Shown: positions 8,008 to 17,141, numbered from the stretch's first letter. The stretch is DNA of 64,000 bases from Hydrogenophaga sp. (GCA_030682835.1 JAUXNG010000072.1:1-64000); one strand, 5' to 3'. Numbers and translations are program-made. Notes: a model not told the origin generated them from the sequence alone.

Positions 8008-9990
8008 ATGAAACGCACCCTAGTCCTCGACATCGAGCTTTACAGCAACTACCTGCTTGTGATGTTCAAGAGCATCGACACGCGCCGCGTCATGGCCTTC
8101 GAGGCGTTCCCGAGCGGGACGTTTGCAGATCCGCAGGCGCTCGACGCCGGCAGAGTCTCAGACCCGCAGGCACTCGACGTCGCCGGCATCACGCGCATCC
8201 TGCGCGAGTTCCGCATCGTCACCTTCAACGGCCTGGACTTCGACATGCCGCTGCTGTGGATGGCGCTGAGTGGTCGCACCGTGTCCGAGGTGAAGGCAGC
8301 CGCGAACCACATCATCAAAGGCGGCCTGCGCGGCTGGCAGTTCGAGCAGCACTACCAGATCAAGGTGCCGAAGTGGGTTGACCACATCGACCTCAAGGAG
8401 AGCGTGCCCGGCGTGGCCATCAGCCTGAAGCTCTACGGCGGCAGGTTGCACAGCAAGCGCCTGCAGGATCTGCCCATCGAGCCGAACGCCGTCATCCTGC
8501 CCGAGCGGCGCGCCGGACTGCGCACGTACTGCGAAAACGACCTGGACACGACGATCGACCTGTGGCTCAAGGCCACGGACCCCAAGGGCGACATCATCGC
8601 CACCCGCGAGTTGATGAGCGCCGAGTTCGGCATCGACTTGCGCAGCAAGTCGGACGCGCAGATCGCCGAGGCCGCCATCAAGGCCAGCGTCGTCAAGGCC
8701 AAGGGCGAGCCCGTCTACCGCCAGGACGTGACGCCCGGCACCACGTATCGTTTCAAGCCCATGCCGTGGCTGCAGTTCAACGACCCCGTGCTGCGCGCCA
8801 AGTTCGAGCAGGTGCTGGCCGCCGAGTTCTACGTCAAGGCCGACGGCAAGGTGCAGATGCCGGCCTGTCTGGAAGGCGCCAGCGTGCAGTTGTCCACCGG
8901 CGGCAGCGTCTACCGCATGGGCGTCGGAGGCCTGCACAGCAGCGAGTCAGCGGCGGCACACGTTGCTACGCCCGACGTGCTGCTGCGCGACACCGACGTC
9001 GTGTCCTATTACCCATCGCTGATCCTGCTGTGTGGCCTGTTCCCGCGCAACATGGGCGCACACTTCCAGCGCGTCTACCGCGACTTTTTTGACCGCCGAA
9101 TCCACGCGAAAAAGGTCGGCCACAAATCGACGGCACAGACCCTCAAGATTGTGCTGAACGGCACCTTCGGCAAGCTCGGCAGCCGGTACTCGGTGCTCTA
9201 TAGCCCCGACCTGATGCTGCAGGTCACCGTCACCGGCCAGCTCGCGCTGCTCATGCTCATCGAACGGCTGGAGGCCGCCGGCATTGCCGTCGTCAGCGCC
9301 AACACCGACGGCATCGTGCAGAAGTGCCCGGCCCACCTGGACGACGTGCGCCGCCAGATCATTGCCCGCTGGGAACGCGAGACCTGCCTGGAGACCGAGG
9401 ACGTCGGCTACCGCGGCCTGTTCAGCCGCGACGTCAACAACTACATCGCGCTCAAAGAGGGTGGCGGCGTCAAGACCAAGGGCGTGTTCACGCCGCCCGG
9501 CGTCATGAAGAACCCCGACTTCGACATCATCGCCGAGGCCGTCTGCGCCTGGCTGGACCGCGGCACGCCCATCGGCGAGACCGTCATCGGCTGCCAGGAC
9601 ATCCGCCGGTTCGTCTGCGTGCAGCGCGTCACCGGCGGCGCGCAGATGCCCACCGGCACGCAGGTGCTCGACAACTGGGAATGGAACAAGACCGCCGGCG
9701 CGTGGGAGCAATGGCACGGCCAGCGGCTGCTGAAGGAAAAACGCAAGGGCCGCCCCAAGCCTGCCGTCGTCACCGCCGACGCCGTGTACCTGGGCGAAGT
9801 CGTGCGCTGGTATCGCAGCACGCGCAGCACCCAGCACATCGAGAAAGTGGGCAACGGCAACAAGGTGCCCAGCAGCGACAACGCCATGCCCTGCATGGAA
9901 CTGCCCGACACCATGCCGGCCGACGTCGATTACGACTGGTACATCGGCGAAGCCTGCCGCGCGCTGCGGCTGATTGGAGCCGTGACGTGA
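8008..9990 (+). CDS. Phage DNA polymerase, B-family-like with 3'-5' exonuclease
   Basis: Exo motifs DIE, FNGLDFD, YCENDLD; pol motif A DVVSYYPSLI, motif B LKIVLNGTFGKLGS, motif C-like SANTDGI. Confidence 0.8.
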   Translation: MKRTLVLDIELYSNYLLVMFKSIDTRRVMAFEAFPSGTFADPQALDAGRVSDPQALDVAGITRILREFRIVTFNGLDFDMPLLWMALSGRTVSEVKAAANHIIKGGLRGWQFEQHYQIKVPKWVDHIDLKESVPGVAISLKLYGGRLHSKRLQDLPIEPNAVILPERRAGLRTYCENDLDTTIDLWLKATDPKGDIIATRELMSAEFGIDLRSKSDAQIAEAAIKASVVKAKGEPVYRQDVTPGTTYRFKPMPWLQFNDPVLRAKFEQVLAAEFYVKADGKVQMPACLEGASVQLSTGGSVYRMGVGGLHSSESAAAHVATPDVLLRDTDVVSYYPSLILLCGLFPRNMGAHFQRVYRDFFDRRIHAKKVGHKSTAQTLKIVLNGTFGKLGSRYSVLYSPDLMLQVTVTGQLALLMLIERLEAAGIAVVSANTDGIVQKCPAHLDDVRRQIIARWERETCLETEDVGYRGLFSRDVNNYIALKEGGGVKTKGVFTPPGVMKNPDFDIIAEAVCAWLDRGTPIGETVIGCQDIRRFVCVQRVTGGAQMPTGTQVLDNWEWNKTAGAWEQWHGQRLLKEKRKGRPKPAVVTADAVYLGEVVRWYRSTRSTQHIEKVGNGNKVPSSDNAMPCMELPDTMPADVDYDWYIGEACRALRLIGAVT

Positions 9991-10154
9991 GCGACCCGCC
10001 CGAGGTGACGTGCCACCGCTGCGGCGAGCCGGGCCTGCACTGGTGCCTGAACACCCGCTGGCAACTGCTCGACGCCGACGACAAACCCCACACCTGCGAC
10101 CCGCATCAAACCCTGCTGCATTCAGTGGCTGATTTCGAGGACTTGGACAAATGA
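9987..10154 (+). CDS. Small Cys/His-rich phage protein
   Basis: GTG start overlapping polymerase stop; CHRCGEPGLHWC ... HTCDPH. Confidence 0.5.
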   Translation: MSDPPEVTCHRCGEPGLHWCLNTRWQLLDADDKPHTCDPHQTLLHSVADFEDLDK

Positions 10155-10693
10155 ACAACTTAATGATTGACACCGAAACAATGGGCACCGGCCCCGACGG
10201 CGCGCTCATCGCCATCGGCGCCGTGTTCTTCGACGAGGCCACCGGCCAGATGGGTGACGAGTTCTACCGCGTCATCAACCTGGCCACGGCCGTGCAGGAG
10301 GGCGGGCAGATCGACGCCGCGACCGTCATGTGGTGGCTGGGCCAGGACGACGCCGCACGTCGCGGCGTGCAGTTCGGCGGCGTGCACATCCGCGAGGCGC
10401 TGCAAGAGTTCATGGCGTTCTGCGGTCGCCGCGCCAGCGAGGCAGACCTGGTGGTGTGGGGCTGCTCGCCGACGTTCGACTGTCTCAAGATCGAGCGCGC
10501 CCTGTGGCGACTGGGCATGCAGGCGCCGTGGCGCTACTACAACGAACGCTGCTACCGCACGGTGCGCGAGCGCGCGCCCAGCGTGCCGCAGGCCGAGCGC
10601 ACAGGCATGCACAACGCGCTAGAAGACGCAAAGTACCAGGCGCAGCACCTGCTGGCGATTGCCGCCGCGCGTCGCGCAAGGAGCGTGGCGTGA
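10151..10693 (+). CDS. 3'-5' exonuclease (DEDD superfamily)
   Basis: MIDTETMGTGPDGALIAIGAVFFD, WGCSPTFDCLKIERAL, HNALEDAKYQAQHL. Confidence 0.85.
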   Translation: MNNLMIDTETMGTGPDGALIAIGAVFFDEATGQMGDEFYRVINLATAVQEGGQIDAATVMWWLGQDDAARRGVQFGGVHIREALQEFMAFCGRRASEADLVVWGCSPTFDCLKIERALWRLGMQAPWRYYNERCYRTVRERAPSVPQAERTGMHNALEDAKYQAQHLLAIAAARRARSVA

Positions 10694-11064
10694 GCATCGA
10701 ACTCGGTTTCGACGGCTTCCCGATGCACGCCGAGAACGAGCGTCAGGTTCTGCAGCACATCAAACCCATCCAGCGCAAGCCCCGCGCCGTCCGCGAAAAA
10801 GACGTTGAAGCCGACCACCGCGACGCCGTGAAGGCCGACGGCGGCATCAGCTACAAGTTCGTCAGCCCGGCCCGACGCAGCGTGCCCGACCGACTGGACC
10901 TGCGGCCGGTGCCGCCCGAGCACCGCGAACTGGTGGCGCGCTACGTGCGCTTCACCGAATGCAAACGCCCCGGCGAGAAACCGACGCCGGCCCAGCAGCG
11001 CGAGCACGACATGCTGCGCGGCCTGGGCTTCGTCGTCGACGTCGTCGACCAGCGCACATCCTGA
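10690..11064 (+). CDS. VRR-NUC domain nuclease
   Basis: GTG start; VEADHRDAVKADGGISYKFVSPARRSVPDRLDL...FTECKRPGEKPTPAQQREHDMLRGLGF. Confidence 0.8.
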   Translation: MSIELGFDGFPMHAENERQVLQHIKPIQRKPRAVREKDVEADHRDAVKADGGISYKFVSPARRSVPDRLDLRPVPPEHRELVARYVRFTECKRPGEKPTPAQQREHDMLRGLGFVVDVVDQRTS

Positions 11065-11089
11065 TTTCCTCAACCCCTGAAAGGCAACC

Positions 11090-11770
11090 ATGGCCACCAA
11101 GCCCAAAGCACCCACCCCTGTCATCACCCCGGCACCTGTCGTCGCGCCCGCCAGTCCGGCGTCGGTCCACCCGCAGTCGATCACCGGCGTCAGCATCGCG
11201 CCTGACCGCGCGCTGTTTGACACGCCGCTCGCCGACCTGCGGCCCGGAGAGGTCGTGCTTGTAGAACCCGGCATCATCCGTCCCGAGCACGGCGTACCCA
11301 TGACGTTCGAGCGGCCCAGCGCGGCGCCCATCCCCGGCAACATGGTCGTCAAGATCAAGCTGCTGAGCGAAGCCGCCCGCGTGCCCACCTACGGCTCGGC
11401 CGGCGCCGCGTGCTTCGATCTGTACGCCGCCGACACCGTGGCCATCGCGCCGGGCCGCGCCGCCACGGTCAAGACCGACGTGGCGTTCGAGGTGCCCGAG
11501 GGCTACGCGCTGAACGTCTACAGCCGCAGCGGCCATGGCTACAAGAATGGCCTGCGCCTGGTCAACAGCGTGGGCAAGGTCGACAGCGACTACCGCGGCG
11601 AGGTCGTCGCGCGGCTGCACAACGACAGCACGCAACCATACGTGGTCGCGCTGGGCGAGCGCGTCGCACAAGCCGAAATCGTGCCCGTGCCTCGCATCGA
11701 GTTCGTCGTTGTCGACGAACTGTCGGCCACGGCGCGCGGCACCGGCGGCTTCGGGAGCACGGGCAAATGA
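11090..11770 (+). CDS. dut: dUTP diphosphatase with about 80-aa N-terminal extension
   Basis: YGSAGAACFDLYA, VYSRSGHGYKNGLRLVNSVGKVDSDYRGEV, RVAQAEIVP, GTGGFGSTGK. Confidence 0.92.
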   Translation: MATKPKAPTPVITPAPVVAPASPASVHPQSITGVSIAPDRALFDTPLADLRPGEVVLVEPGIIRPEHGVPMTFERPSAAPIPGNMVVKIKLLSEAARVPTYGSAGAACFDLYAADTVAIAPGRAATVKTDVAFEVPEGYALNVYSRSGHGYKNGLRLVNSVGKVDSDYRGEVVARLHNDSTQPYVVALGERVAQAEIVPVPRIEFVVVDELSATARGTGGFGSTGK

Positions 11771-11946
11771 CGACCGCACCGGCCCGCTACGGCTGCCACA
11801 ACCGCGCACCCTACCGGGGCGTGCCGGCCACGCCCGGCGGGCCGGTGCAGCCGTTCAGGTTCGCGCCAGCCTGCCAGTACACCAAGACCGACCTCGGCCG
11901 CGCCGACCCGCGCTGCACCGACTGCAAGCACAAGGAAATGCCATGA
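11767..11946 (+). CDS. Small Cys-containing phage protein
   Basis: MTTAPARYGCHNRAPYRGV...CTDCKHKEMP; ATGA overlaps on both sides. Confidence 0.5.
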   Translation: MTTAPARYGCHNRAPYRGVPATPGGPVQPFRFAPACQYTKTDLGRADPRCTDCKHKEMP

Positions 11947-12230
11947 GCACCCCAACCAAACCTGGCCAGCGGTGCCGCGTCGTCGGAGGCCGCACGCCGT
12001 TCAACGGTGAAGGCGCGTCGCCGAACCACGGCAAGATCGTCACCACGGTGTTCCTGCACGCCGAGAAGGCCGGCATCGAGCAGGAGAACGTGTGGCGCTG
12101 CCAGTCCAGCGACGTGCTGCAGACATACTACGGCGCCGGCCACGCCGCCGACTTCCTGGAGTGCTGGCTGGAGGTGCAGCCCGAGGACACCGTCGAGCCG
12201 CCGGCCCTGCGACGCGAGGTGGATGCGTGA
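11943..12230 (+). CDS. Hypothetical phage protein
   Basis: MSTPTKPGQRCRVVGGRTPFNGEGASPNHGKIVTTVFLH... Confidence 0.55.
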   Translation: MSTPTKPGQRCRVVGGRTPFNGEGASPNHGKIVTTVFLHAEKAGIEQENVWRCQSSDVLQTYYGAGHAADFLECWLEVQPEDTVEPPALRREVDA

Positions 12231-13651
12231 AGTTCACACCGCGCCCCTACCAGCGCATCATCGGTTCGTTCATTGCCGACCACCCGCGCTGCAACGTGTT
12301 CGCCGGCATGGGCATGGGGAAAACGACCAGCACCATCGCGGCGTTCGACACGCTGCGGCTGTTCGGCGAGGCCCGGCGCCTGCTGGTGATCGCACCCAAG
12401 CGCGTGGCGCGCGGCACCTGGCCCGCCGAGATCCAGAAGTGGCGCGAGTCGTTCGGCCACCTCAAGATCGCCGCCGCCATCGGCACGCAGGAGCAGCGCA
12501 TCGCCGCGCTGAAGTCGGGCGCCGACATCGTCACCATCAACTACGACAACCTCGAATGGCTGGTCGAGATCGTCGGTGACCACTGGCCGTGGGACATGGT
12601 CGCGGCCGACGAGAGCACGCGCCTGAAGGGTCTGCGCATCGCGCTGCAGACCAGCCGCGCCGGCAACGAGTTCACGCGCGGCCAGGGGGCCAGCCGTGCC
12701 AAGTCGCTGTCGCGGGTCGCGTTCAAGCGCGTCAGGCGCTGGGTAAACCTCACCGGATCACCGGCGCCCAACGGCGTCGTCGACCTGTGGGGCCAGAACT
12801 GGTTTGTCGACGGCGGCCAGCGGCTGGGCACCAGCTTCACCTCGTTTCAGGAACGCTGGTTCCGCAGCCGCGCCACGGCCGACGGCTACACGCAGCTCGA
12901 ACCCATGGGCCACGCGCAAGGCGAGATCGAGCGCCTGATGCGCGACGTCTGCATCACCGTGGACCCGCGCGACTGGTTCGACATCAAGGCGCCCATCGAG
13001 AGCATCATCCGCGTGCCGCTGCCGGCCAAGGCCCGCCAGCACTACATGCAGATGGAAAAGGAGCTGTTCACGGAGATCGCCAGCAACCCCGTGCAGGCGT
13101 TCAGCAGCGGCACGCGCAGCATGAAGTGCCTGCAGATCGGCAACGGACGCGTCATACACGACAGCGCCACCGGCGAGGTGGCCCACGTCCACGACGAAAA
13201 GCTCGAAGCCCTGAAGTCCGTGGTGGCCGAGGCCAACGGCGAGTCGATCCTAGTCAGCTACCAGTTCAAGGCCGACCTGGCGGCGATACTCAAGGCGTTC
13301 CCGCGCGCCAGGCCGCTGGGCGACGACCCGCGCACCGAGGACGAGTGGAACCAGGGGCGCATCCCTATGCTCGTCGTGCACCCGCAGAGCGCCGGCCATG
13401 GCCTGAACCTGCAGGACGGTGGTCGCATCCTGTGCGATTACAGCACCGGCTACAACCTCGAATACGACGAACAGGTCATCGAGCGCATCGGCCCCATGCG
13501 GCAGATTCAAAGTGGGCACGACCGCGCCGTCTACCGCTACCGGCTCATCGCCGAGGACACCGTCGAGGACAACGTCGTGCTGCGCAGCATCCGCGACAAG
13601 TGCAGCGTGCAGGAAGCGTTCAAGTCCGCCATGAAGCAGCGCGAAACCTGA
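12227..13651 (+). CDS. SNF2/DEAD-like helicase
   Basis: GTG start; FTPRPYQRIIGSFI, NVFAGMGMGKTTSTI, ADEST, LVVHPQSAGHGLNLQDG, QVIERIGPMRQIQ. Confidence 0.85.
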   Translation: MKFTPRPYQRIIGSFIADHPRCNVFAGMGMGKTTSTIAAFDTLRLFGEARRLLVIAPKRVARGTWPAEIQKWRESFGHLKIAAAIGTQEQRIAALKSGADIVTINYDNLEWLVEIVGDHWPWDMVAADESTRLKGLRIALQTSRAGNEFTRGQGASRAKSLSRVAFKRVRRWVNLTGSPAPNGVVDLWGQNWFVDGGQRLGTSFTSFQERWFRSRATADGYTQLEPMGHAQGEIERLMRDVCITVDPRDWFDIKAPIESIIRVPLPAKARQHYMQMEKELFTEIASNPVQAFSSGTRSMKCLQIGNGRVIHDSATGEVAHVHDEKLEALKSVVAEANGESILVSYQFKADLAAILKAFPRARPLGDDPRTEDEWNQGRIPMLVVHPQSAGHGLNLQDGGRILCDYSTGYNLEYDEQVIERIGPMRQIQSGHDRAVYRYRLIAEDTVEDNVVLRSIRDKCSVQEAFKSAMKQRET

Positions 13652-13722
13652 CCGCTTGTCGCGCGTGTAGCAGGCGCTAATCTCTTGCGCTGGGGTCGCT
13701 TTCGCCGGCCCGAGGACTCCCC

Positions 13723-14934
13723 ATGGCTGGAAAAGCTCACGACCCCGAGACCCTGCGCGCAACCATCGCCGCCGTCCGCGAACACGGCGGCATCGCCGCA
13801 GCGGCCCGCGCACTGGGCATGCCGGTCAACACCCTGCACAACCGCTACCACGCTGCGCTCAGCCGAGTCGACACACCGTCACCGGGCCGTGCCGCACTCG
13901 ACGACAGCCTGCAGGATCAGCTACGCGAACTCAAGGCACGCCTGGCCAGCGCCGAACGCGACAGCCTCACCGACGACTACGTGCGCCGCAAGATCATCGG
14001 CCTGTCCGAGCAGCCCGTCGACCCGCCGCAGTGGCTGGTGCGCAAGCCCGCGGCCAGTGGCGGCCTGGCGGTGCCCACGCTGCTGGCCAGCGACTGGCAC
14101 TGGGGCGAGGTGGTCGACCCCAAGCAGATCAACGGCGTCAACGAGTTCAACCTGGCCGTCGGCCAGCGGCGGGCACGGCGCATGATCGAGCGCACCGTCG
14201 ACCTGCTGACCAACCACATCCGCGGCGGCAAGTACCCCGGCATCGTCTTCGCGCTCGGCGGCGACATGATGAGCGGCGACATCCACGACGAACTCAGCGA
14301 GAGCAACGAGAAGCCCGTCATGCCGGCGCTGCTCGACCTGCTGGGCGTGCTCACGTGGTGCATCGAACAACTGGCCGACGCCTTCGGCAACGTGTTCGTG
14401 CCCTGCGTCACCGGCAACCATGGCCGCAACACCAAGAAGCCCCGCGCCAAGGGCCGCAACTACAGCAACTTCGACTGGTTGCTGTACCAGTTCCTGAGCC
14501 GCCAGTTCCGCGGCGACAAGCGCGTCGTCTTCCACATCCCCGACGGCAGCGACGCCCACTGGTCGGTGTTTGGTCACCGCTACTGTCTCACGCATGGCGA
14601 CCAGTTCCGCGGCGGCGACGGCATGATCGGCGCCCTCGGCCCCATCATCCGCGGCGACCACAAGAAGCGCAGCCGCAACGGTCAGATCGACCTGGGCTAC
14701 GACACCCTGCTGCTTGGCCACTGGCACCAGCTCATCCAGTTGCAGCGCCTCATCGTCAACGGCTCGCTAAAGGGCTACGACGAGTACGCGGCCGCCAACA
14801 ACTTCGGCTACGAAATCCCCCAGCAGGCGCTGTGGCTGACACACGCCAGCCACGGCATCACGCTGTCCATGCCGGTGCACCTGGACGAGCGCCACAAGGT
14901 GGCCGACAAGGAGTGGATCAAGTGGGCTGCATAA
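13723..14934 (+). CDS. HTH domain fused to calcineurin-like metallophosphoesterase
   Basis: N-terminal GGIAAAARALGMPVNTLHNRY; phosphoesterase motifs SDWHWGE, GGDMMSGDIHDE, VTGNHGRNTKK, GHWHQ. Confidence 0.75.
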   Translation: MAGKAHDPETLRATIAAVREHGGIAAAARALGMPVNTLHNRYHAALSRVDTPSPGRAALDDSLQDQLRELKARLASAERDSLTDDYVRRKIIGLSEQPVDPPQWLVRKPAASGGLAVPTLLASDWHWGEVVDPKQINGVNEFNLAVGQRRARRMIERTVDLLTNHIRGGKYPGIVFALGGDMMSGDIHDELSESNEKPVMPALLDLLGVLTWCIEQLADAFGNVFVPCVTGNHGRNTKKPRAKGRNYSNFDWLLYQFLSRQFRGDKRVVFHIPDGSDAHWSVFGHRYCLTHGDQFRGGDGMIGALGPIIRGDHKKRSRNGQIDLGYDTLLLGHWHQLIQLQRLIVNGSLKGYDEYAAANNFGYEIPQQALWLTHASHGITLSMPVHLDERHKVADKEWIKWAA

Positions 14935-14950
14935 ATTTGCGACAACCCGC

Positions 14951-14978
14951 TTGCTTTTTATTTCGCATTTGCTAAACT
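14951..14978 (+). promoter_or_regulatory. Putative sigma70 promoter
   Basis: TTGCTT-N16-TAAACT; the TGCTAAACT context matches the 4581-4610 promoter. Confidence 0.45.
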
Positions 14979-15009
14979 ACGCTCCGCTTGTAAATCAAAC
15001 GGAGTGAAC

Positions 15010-15993
15010 ATGACTGCAGATACCGACGCCGCCAAAGGCGAACCCCAACCCGTCGCCGCTGAACACGCCTGCCAGGTGGTGACCGCCCAGGTCGCCGACG
15101 ACGACTGGCAGGCGTGGCAAGGCGGCGAGTGCCCGGTGGCAGACGGCACCCGCGTGGAAATCGAAACCCAAGGCGGGCAACGCACCATCCGTATCGCGGA
15201 CCTGCTTGACTGGCGGTGGATGTCGCCCGAAACCGATCTGGACTACGGCAACATCGTCGCCTACCGCGTGCTCTCGAAGCCCGCGCCGGCCGTCTACAGC
15301 GTCGGCTGGATAGCACACGACGGCGGCGAGTGCCCGCTGGCATATGGCACGCCCGTCGAGGTGCGACTGCGCGGCGGGTATGAAATCGTGGGCGAGGCAC
15401 AGGTCGATGACGGACGCTGTTGCGGTCCCAAACAGTGGATCGACGAGGGGCCTGGCGACATGCAGGCCATCGTCGCCTACCGCGTGCTCTCGGCACCAGC
15501 GCCGGCCGTCGACAGCGTCGGCGACATCCACAGTGACGCCAAAGGCAGCGGCGCCCGCTACAACGGCGGCAAGCCCGCCTACGACCTGATCCCGGCCAGC
15601 GTCGTGGTGCCGTTCTGGCGCGACGCCGAACTCACGGAAGACCAGCGGCGCGCACTGGACGCACTCGACGCACTCGGCATGTTCCAGGCCCGCGAAGGCA
15701 GCGCCCACGACGTGCTGCGCGCCCTCGGCGACCACTGGGACGACTGCGCCCGCGTCTTCGAGTACGGCCGCCGCAAGTACGCCGCCTGGAACTGGGCAAA
15801 GGGCATGGCCTGGTCGATCCCCATGGCCTGTGCGGCGCGCCACCTCATGGCCATCATCCGCGGCGAGACGCACGACGCCGAGAGCGGCCTGCCGCACGCC
15901 GGCCACGTGTTCTGCAACGTCGTGATGCTGCTCACCTACCAGGGCACGTTCCCTGAAGGTGACGACCGTGCCGCCAAGGGGCTGCTGCTGTGA
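15010..15993 (+). CDS. dATP/dGTP diphosphohydrolase N-terminal-like (DUF5664) phage protein with duplicated N-terminal module
   Basis: RYNGGKPAYDLIP...VFEYGRRKYAAWNWAKGMAWSIPMACAARHLMAIIRGETHDAESGLPHAGHVFCNVVML. Confidence 0.7.
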   Translation: MTADTDAAKGEPQPVAAEHACQVVTAQVADDDWQAWQGGECPVADGTRVEIETQGGQRTIRIADLLDWRWMSPETDLDYGNIVAYRVLSKPAPAVYSVGWIAHDGGECPLAYGTPVEVRLRGGYEIVGEAQVDDGRCCGPKQWIDEGPGDMQAIVAYRVLSAPAPAVDSVGDIHSDAKGSGARYNGGKPAYDLIPASVVVPFWRDAELTEDQRRALDALDALGMFQAREGSAHDVLRALGDHWDDCARVFEYGRRKYAAWNWAKGMAWSIPMACAARHLMAIIRGETHDAESGLPHAGHVFCNVVMLLTYQGTFPEGDDRAAKGLLL

Positions 15994-16247
15994 CGCAGAC
16001 CCGACTCGGCAGTCTGTACGAGGCCCTGATCAACGTGGTCATCGGCTTCGGCATCAACTACGCCGCGAACTTCGTGATCCTGCCGCTGTACGGCTTCCAC
16101 ATCACGGCAGGCCAGAACTTCACCATGGGGCTGCTCTACACCGGCATCTCGATCGCGCGCAGCTACGTGATCCGCCGCTACTTCAACGCCCGCCTGCACG
16201 CTGCCGCGCAGCGCCTGGCTCAACTCACGGGAGAGAAAAATGGCTGA
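15990..16247 (+). CDS. Small two-TM phage membrane protein
   Basis: SLYEALINVVIGFGINYAANFVILPLYGFHITAGQNFTMGLLYTGISIARSYVIRRYFN. Confidence 0.65.
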   Translation: MTQTRLGSLYEALINVVIGFGINYAANFVILPLYGFHITAGQNFTMGLLYTGISIARSYVIRRYFNARLHAAAQRLAQLTGEKNG

Positions 16248-16452
16248 CGTCGCCGACCTGGCCGAAGAACACATTGAGCGCGAGGCGCCCTACCTGCTGG
16301 CGGCCTGCCATCGTCCCGTGCCACGCGTCGCCGCCGGGCAGTGCCTGTACTGCGATGCCGAGGCGCCGGGCCTGCGCTTCTGCGACGCCGACTGCCGCGC
16401 CGACTGGGAGCGCCTGCAGGAGCGGCAACGCGTCAACGGGTGGCAGTCGTGA
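16240..16452 (+). CDS. Small zinc-finger-like phage protein
   Basis: CLYCDAEAPGLRFCDADCRADWE. Confidence 0.55.
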   Translation: MADVADLAEEHIEREAPYLLAACHRPVPRVAAGQCLYCDAEAPGLRFCDADCRADWERLQERQRVNGWQS

Positions 16453-17069
16453 ACGAGCCGAAGCACGTCGTCGGCCTCAGTGGTGGCAAGGACAGCACGG
16501 CCCTCGCGCTGTGGCTTGTCGAGAACGAGCCCCGCAAGTACGAGTTCATCTGCAACGAAACCGGCAACGAACTGCCGGCGATGCGCGCCCATTGGAAGAA
16601 GCTGGAGGACATGCTGGGACAAGCCATTGTCCCGGTGCGGCACACGGTCGACCTGATCGAACTATGCGAGCAGCAGAAGGCGCTGCCCAACTTCCGCATG
16701 CGCTGGTGCACGCGCATCTTGAAGATCGAACCGACCATCGCGTACATGGACGCGCTGCCCGAGGGGTCGGTGCTGTACGTCGGGCTGCGCGCACGACTTG
16801 AGAGCGAGGCCCGTATCGTCGGCGACGAACTGGTAATCAAACTCAAAATCGGCACGCTTGCCCACGCTGCGCGCCACAGCGAGTATTTCTTCCGCTGCAA
16901 GGAGTTCGGCACCCAGTTGGAGATCACAGACGAAACTGCGTTTGCCAATTCTGTTGTCAGCGCGCTCAACCGAGAAGAGGAGGACGGCAGCACCCCGATC
17001 ACGCGCATGCTGGACGACGCGACGGAGCATGTCAGCGAGCAGGGCATGGATGGCATCGAGGAAACCTGA
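16449..17069 (+). CDS. PAPS-reductase-family N-terminal half fused to an unrelated C-terminal segment
   Basis: KHVVGLSGGKDSTALALWL, ICNETGNELPAM, FRMRWCTRILKIEP, YVGLRA; then IGTLAHAARHSEYFFRCKEFGTQLEITDETAFANSVVSALNREEEDGSTPITRML. Confidence 0.65.
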   Translation: MNEPKHVVGLSGGKDSTALALWLVENEPRKYEFICNETGNELPAMRAHWKKLEDMLGQAIVPVRHTVDLIELCEQQKALPNFRMRWCTRILKIEPTIAYMDALPEGSVLYVGLRARLESEARIVGDELVIKLKIGTLAHAARHSEYFFRCKEFGTQLEITDETAFANSVVSALNREEEDGSTPITRMLDDATEHVSEQGMDGIEET

Positions 17070-17073
17070 TGCT

Positions 17074-17127
17074 GCCTAACACCGAAGTTGACCGGGCCAG
17101 CGGGTCCGGTCGGACGCAGAGTTAAAC
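17074..17127 (+). repeat. attC-like structured intergenic repeat, copy 1
   Basis: GCCTAACACCGAAGTTGACCGGGCC-agcg-GGTCCGGTCGGACGCAGAGTTAAAC; 9-bp stem with one G.T pair; shares flanks with copy 2. Confidence 0.55.
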
Positions 17128-17141
17128 AGGAGAACCACACC

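Noticed and set aside
15010-15993. Full 2-aminoadenine (Z-genome) system
   Set aside because: Only the diphosphohydrolase-like protein is seen; no PurZ or DatZ in the window.
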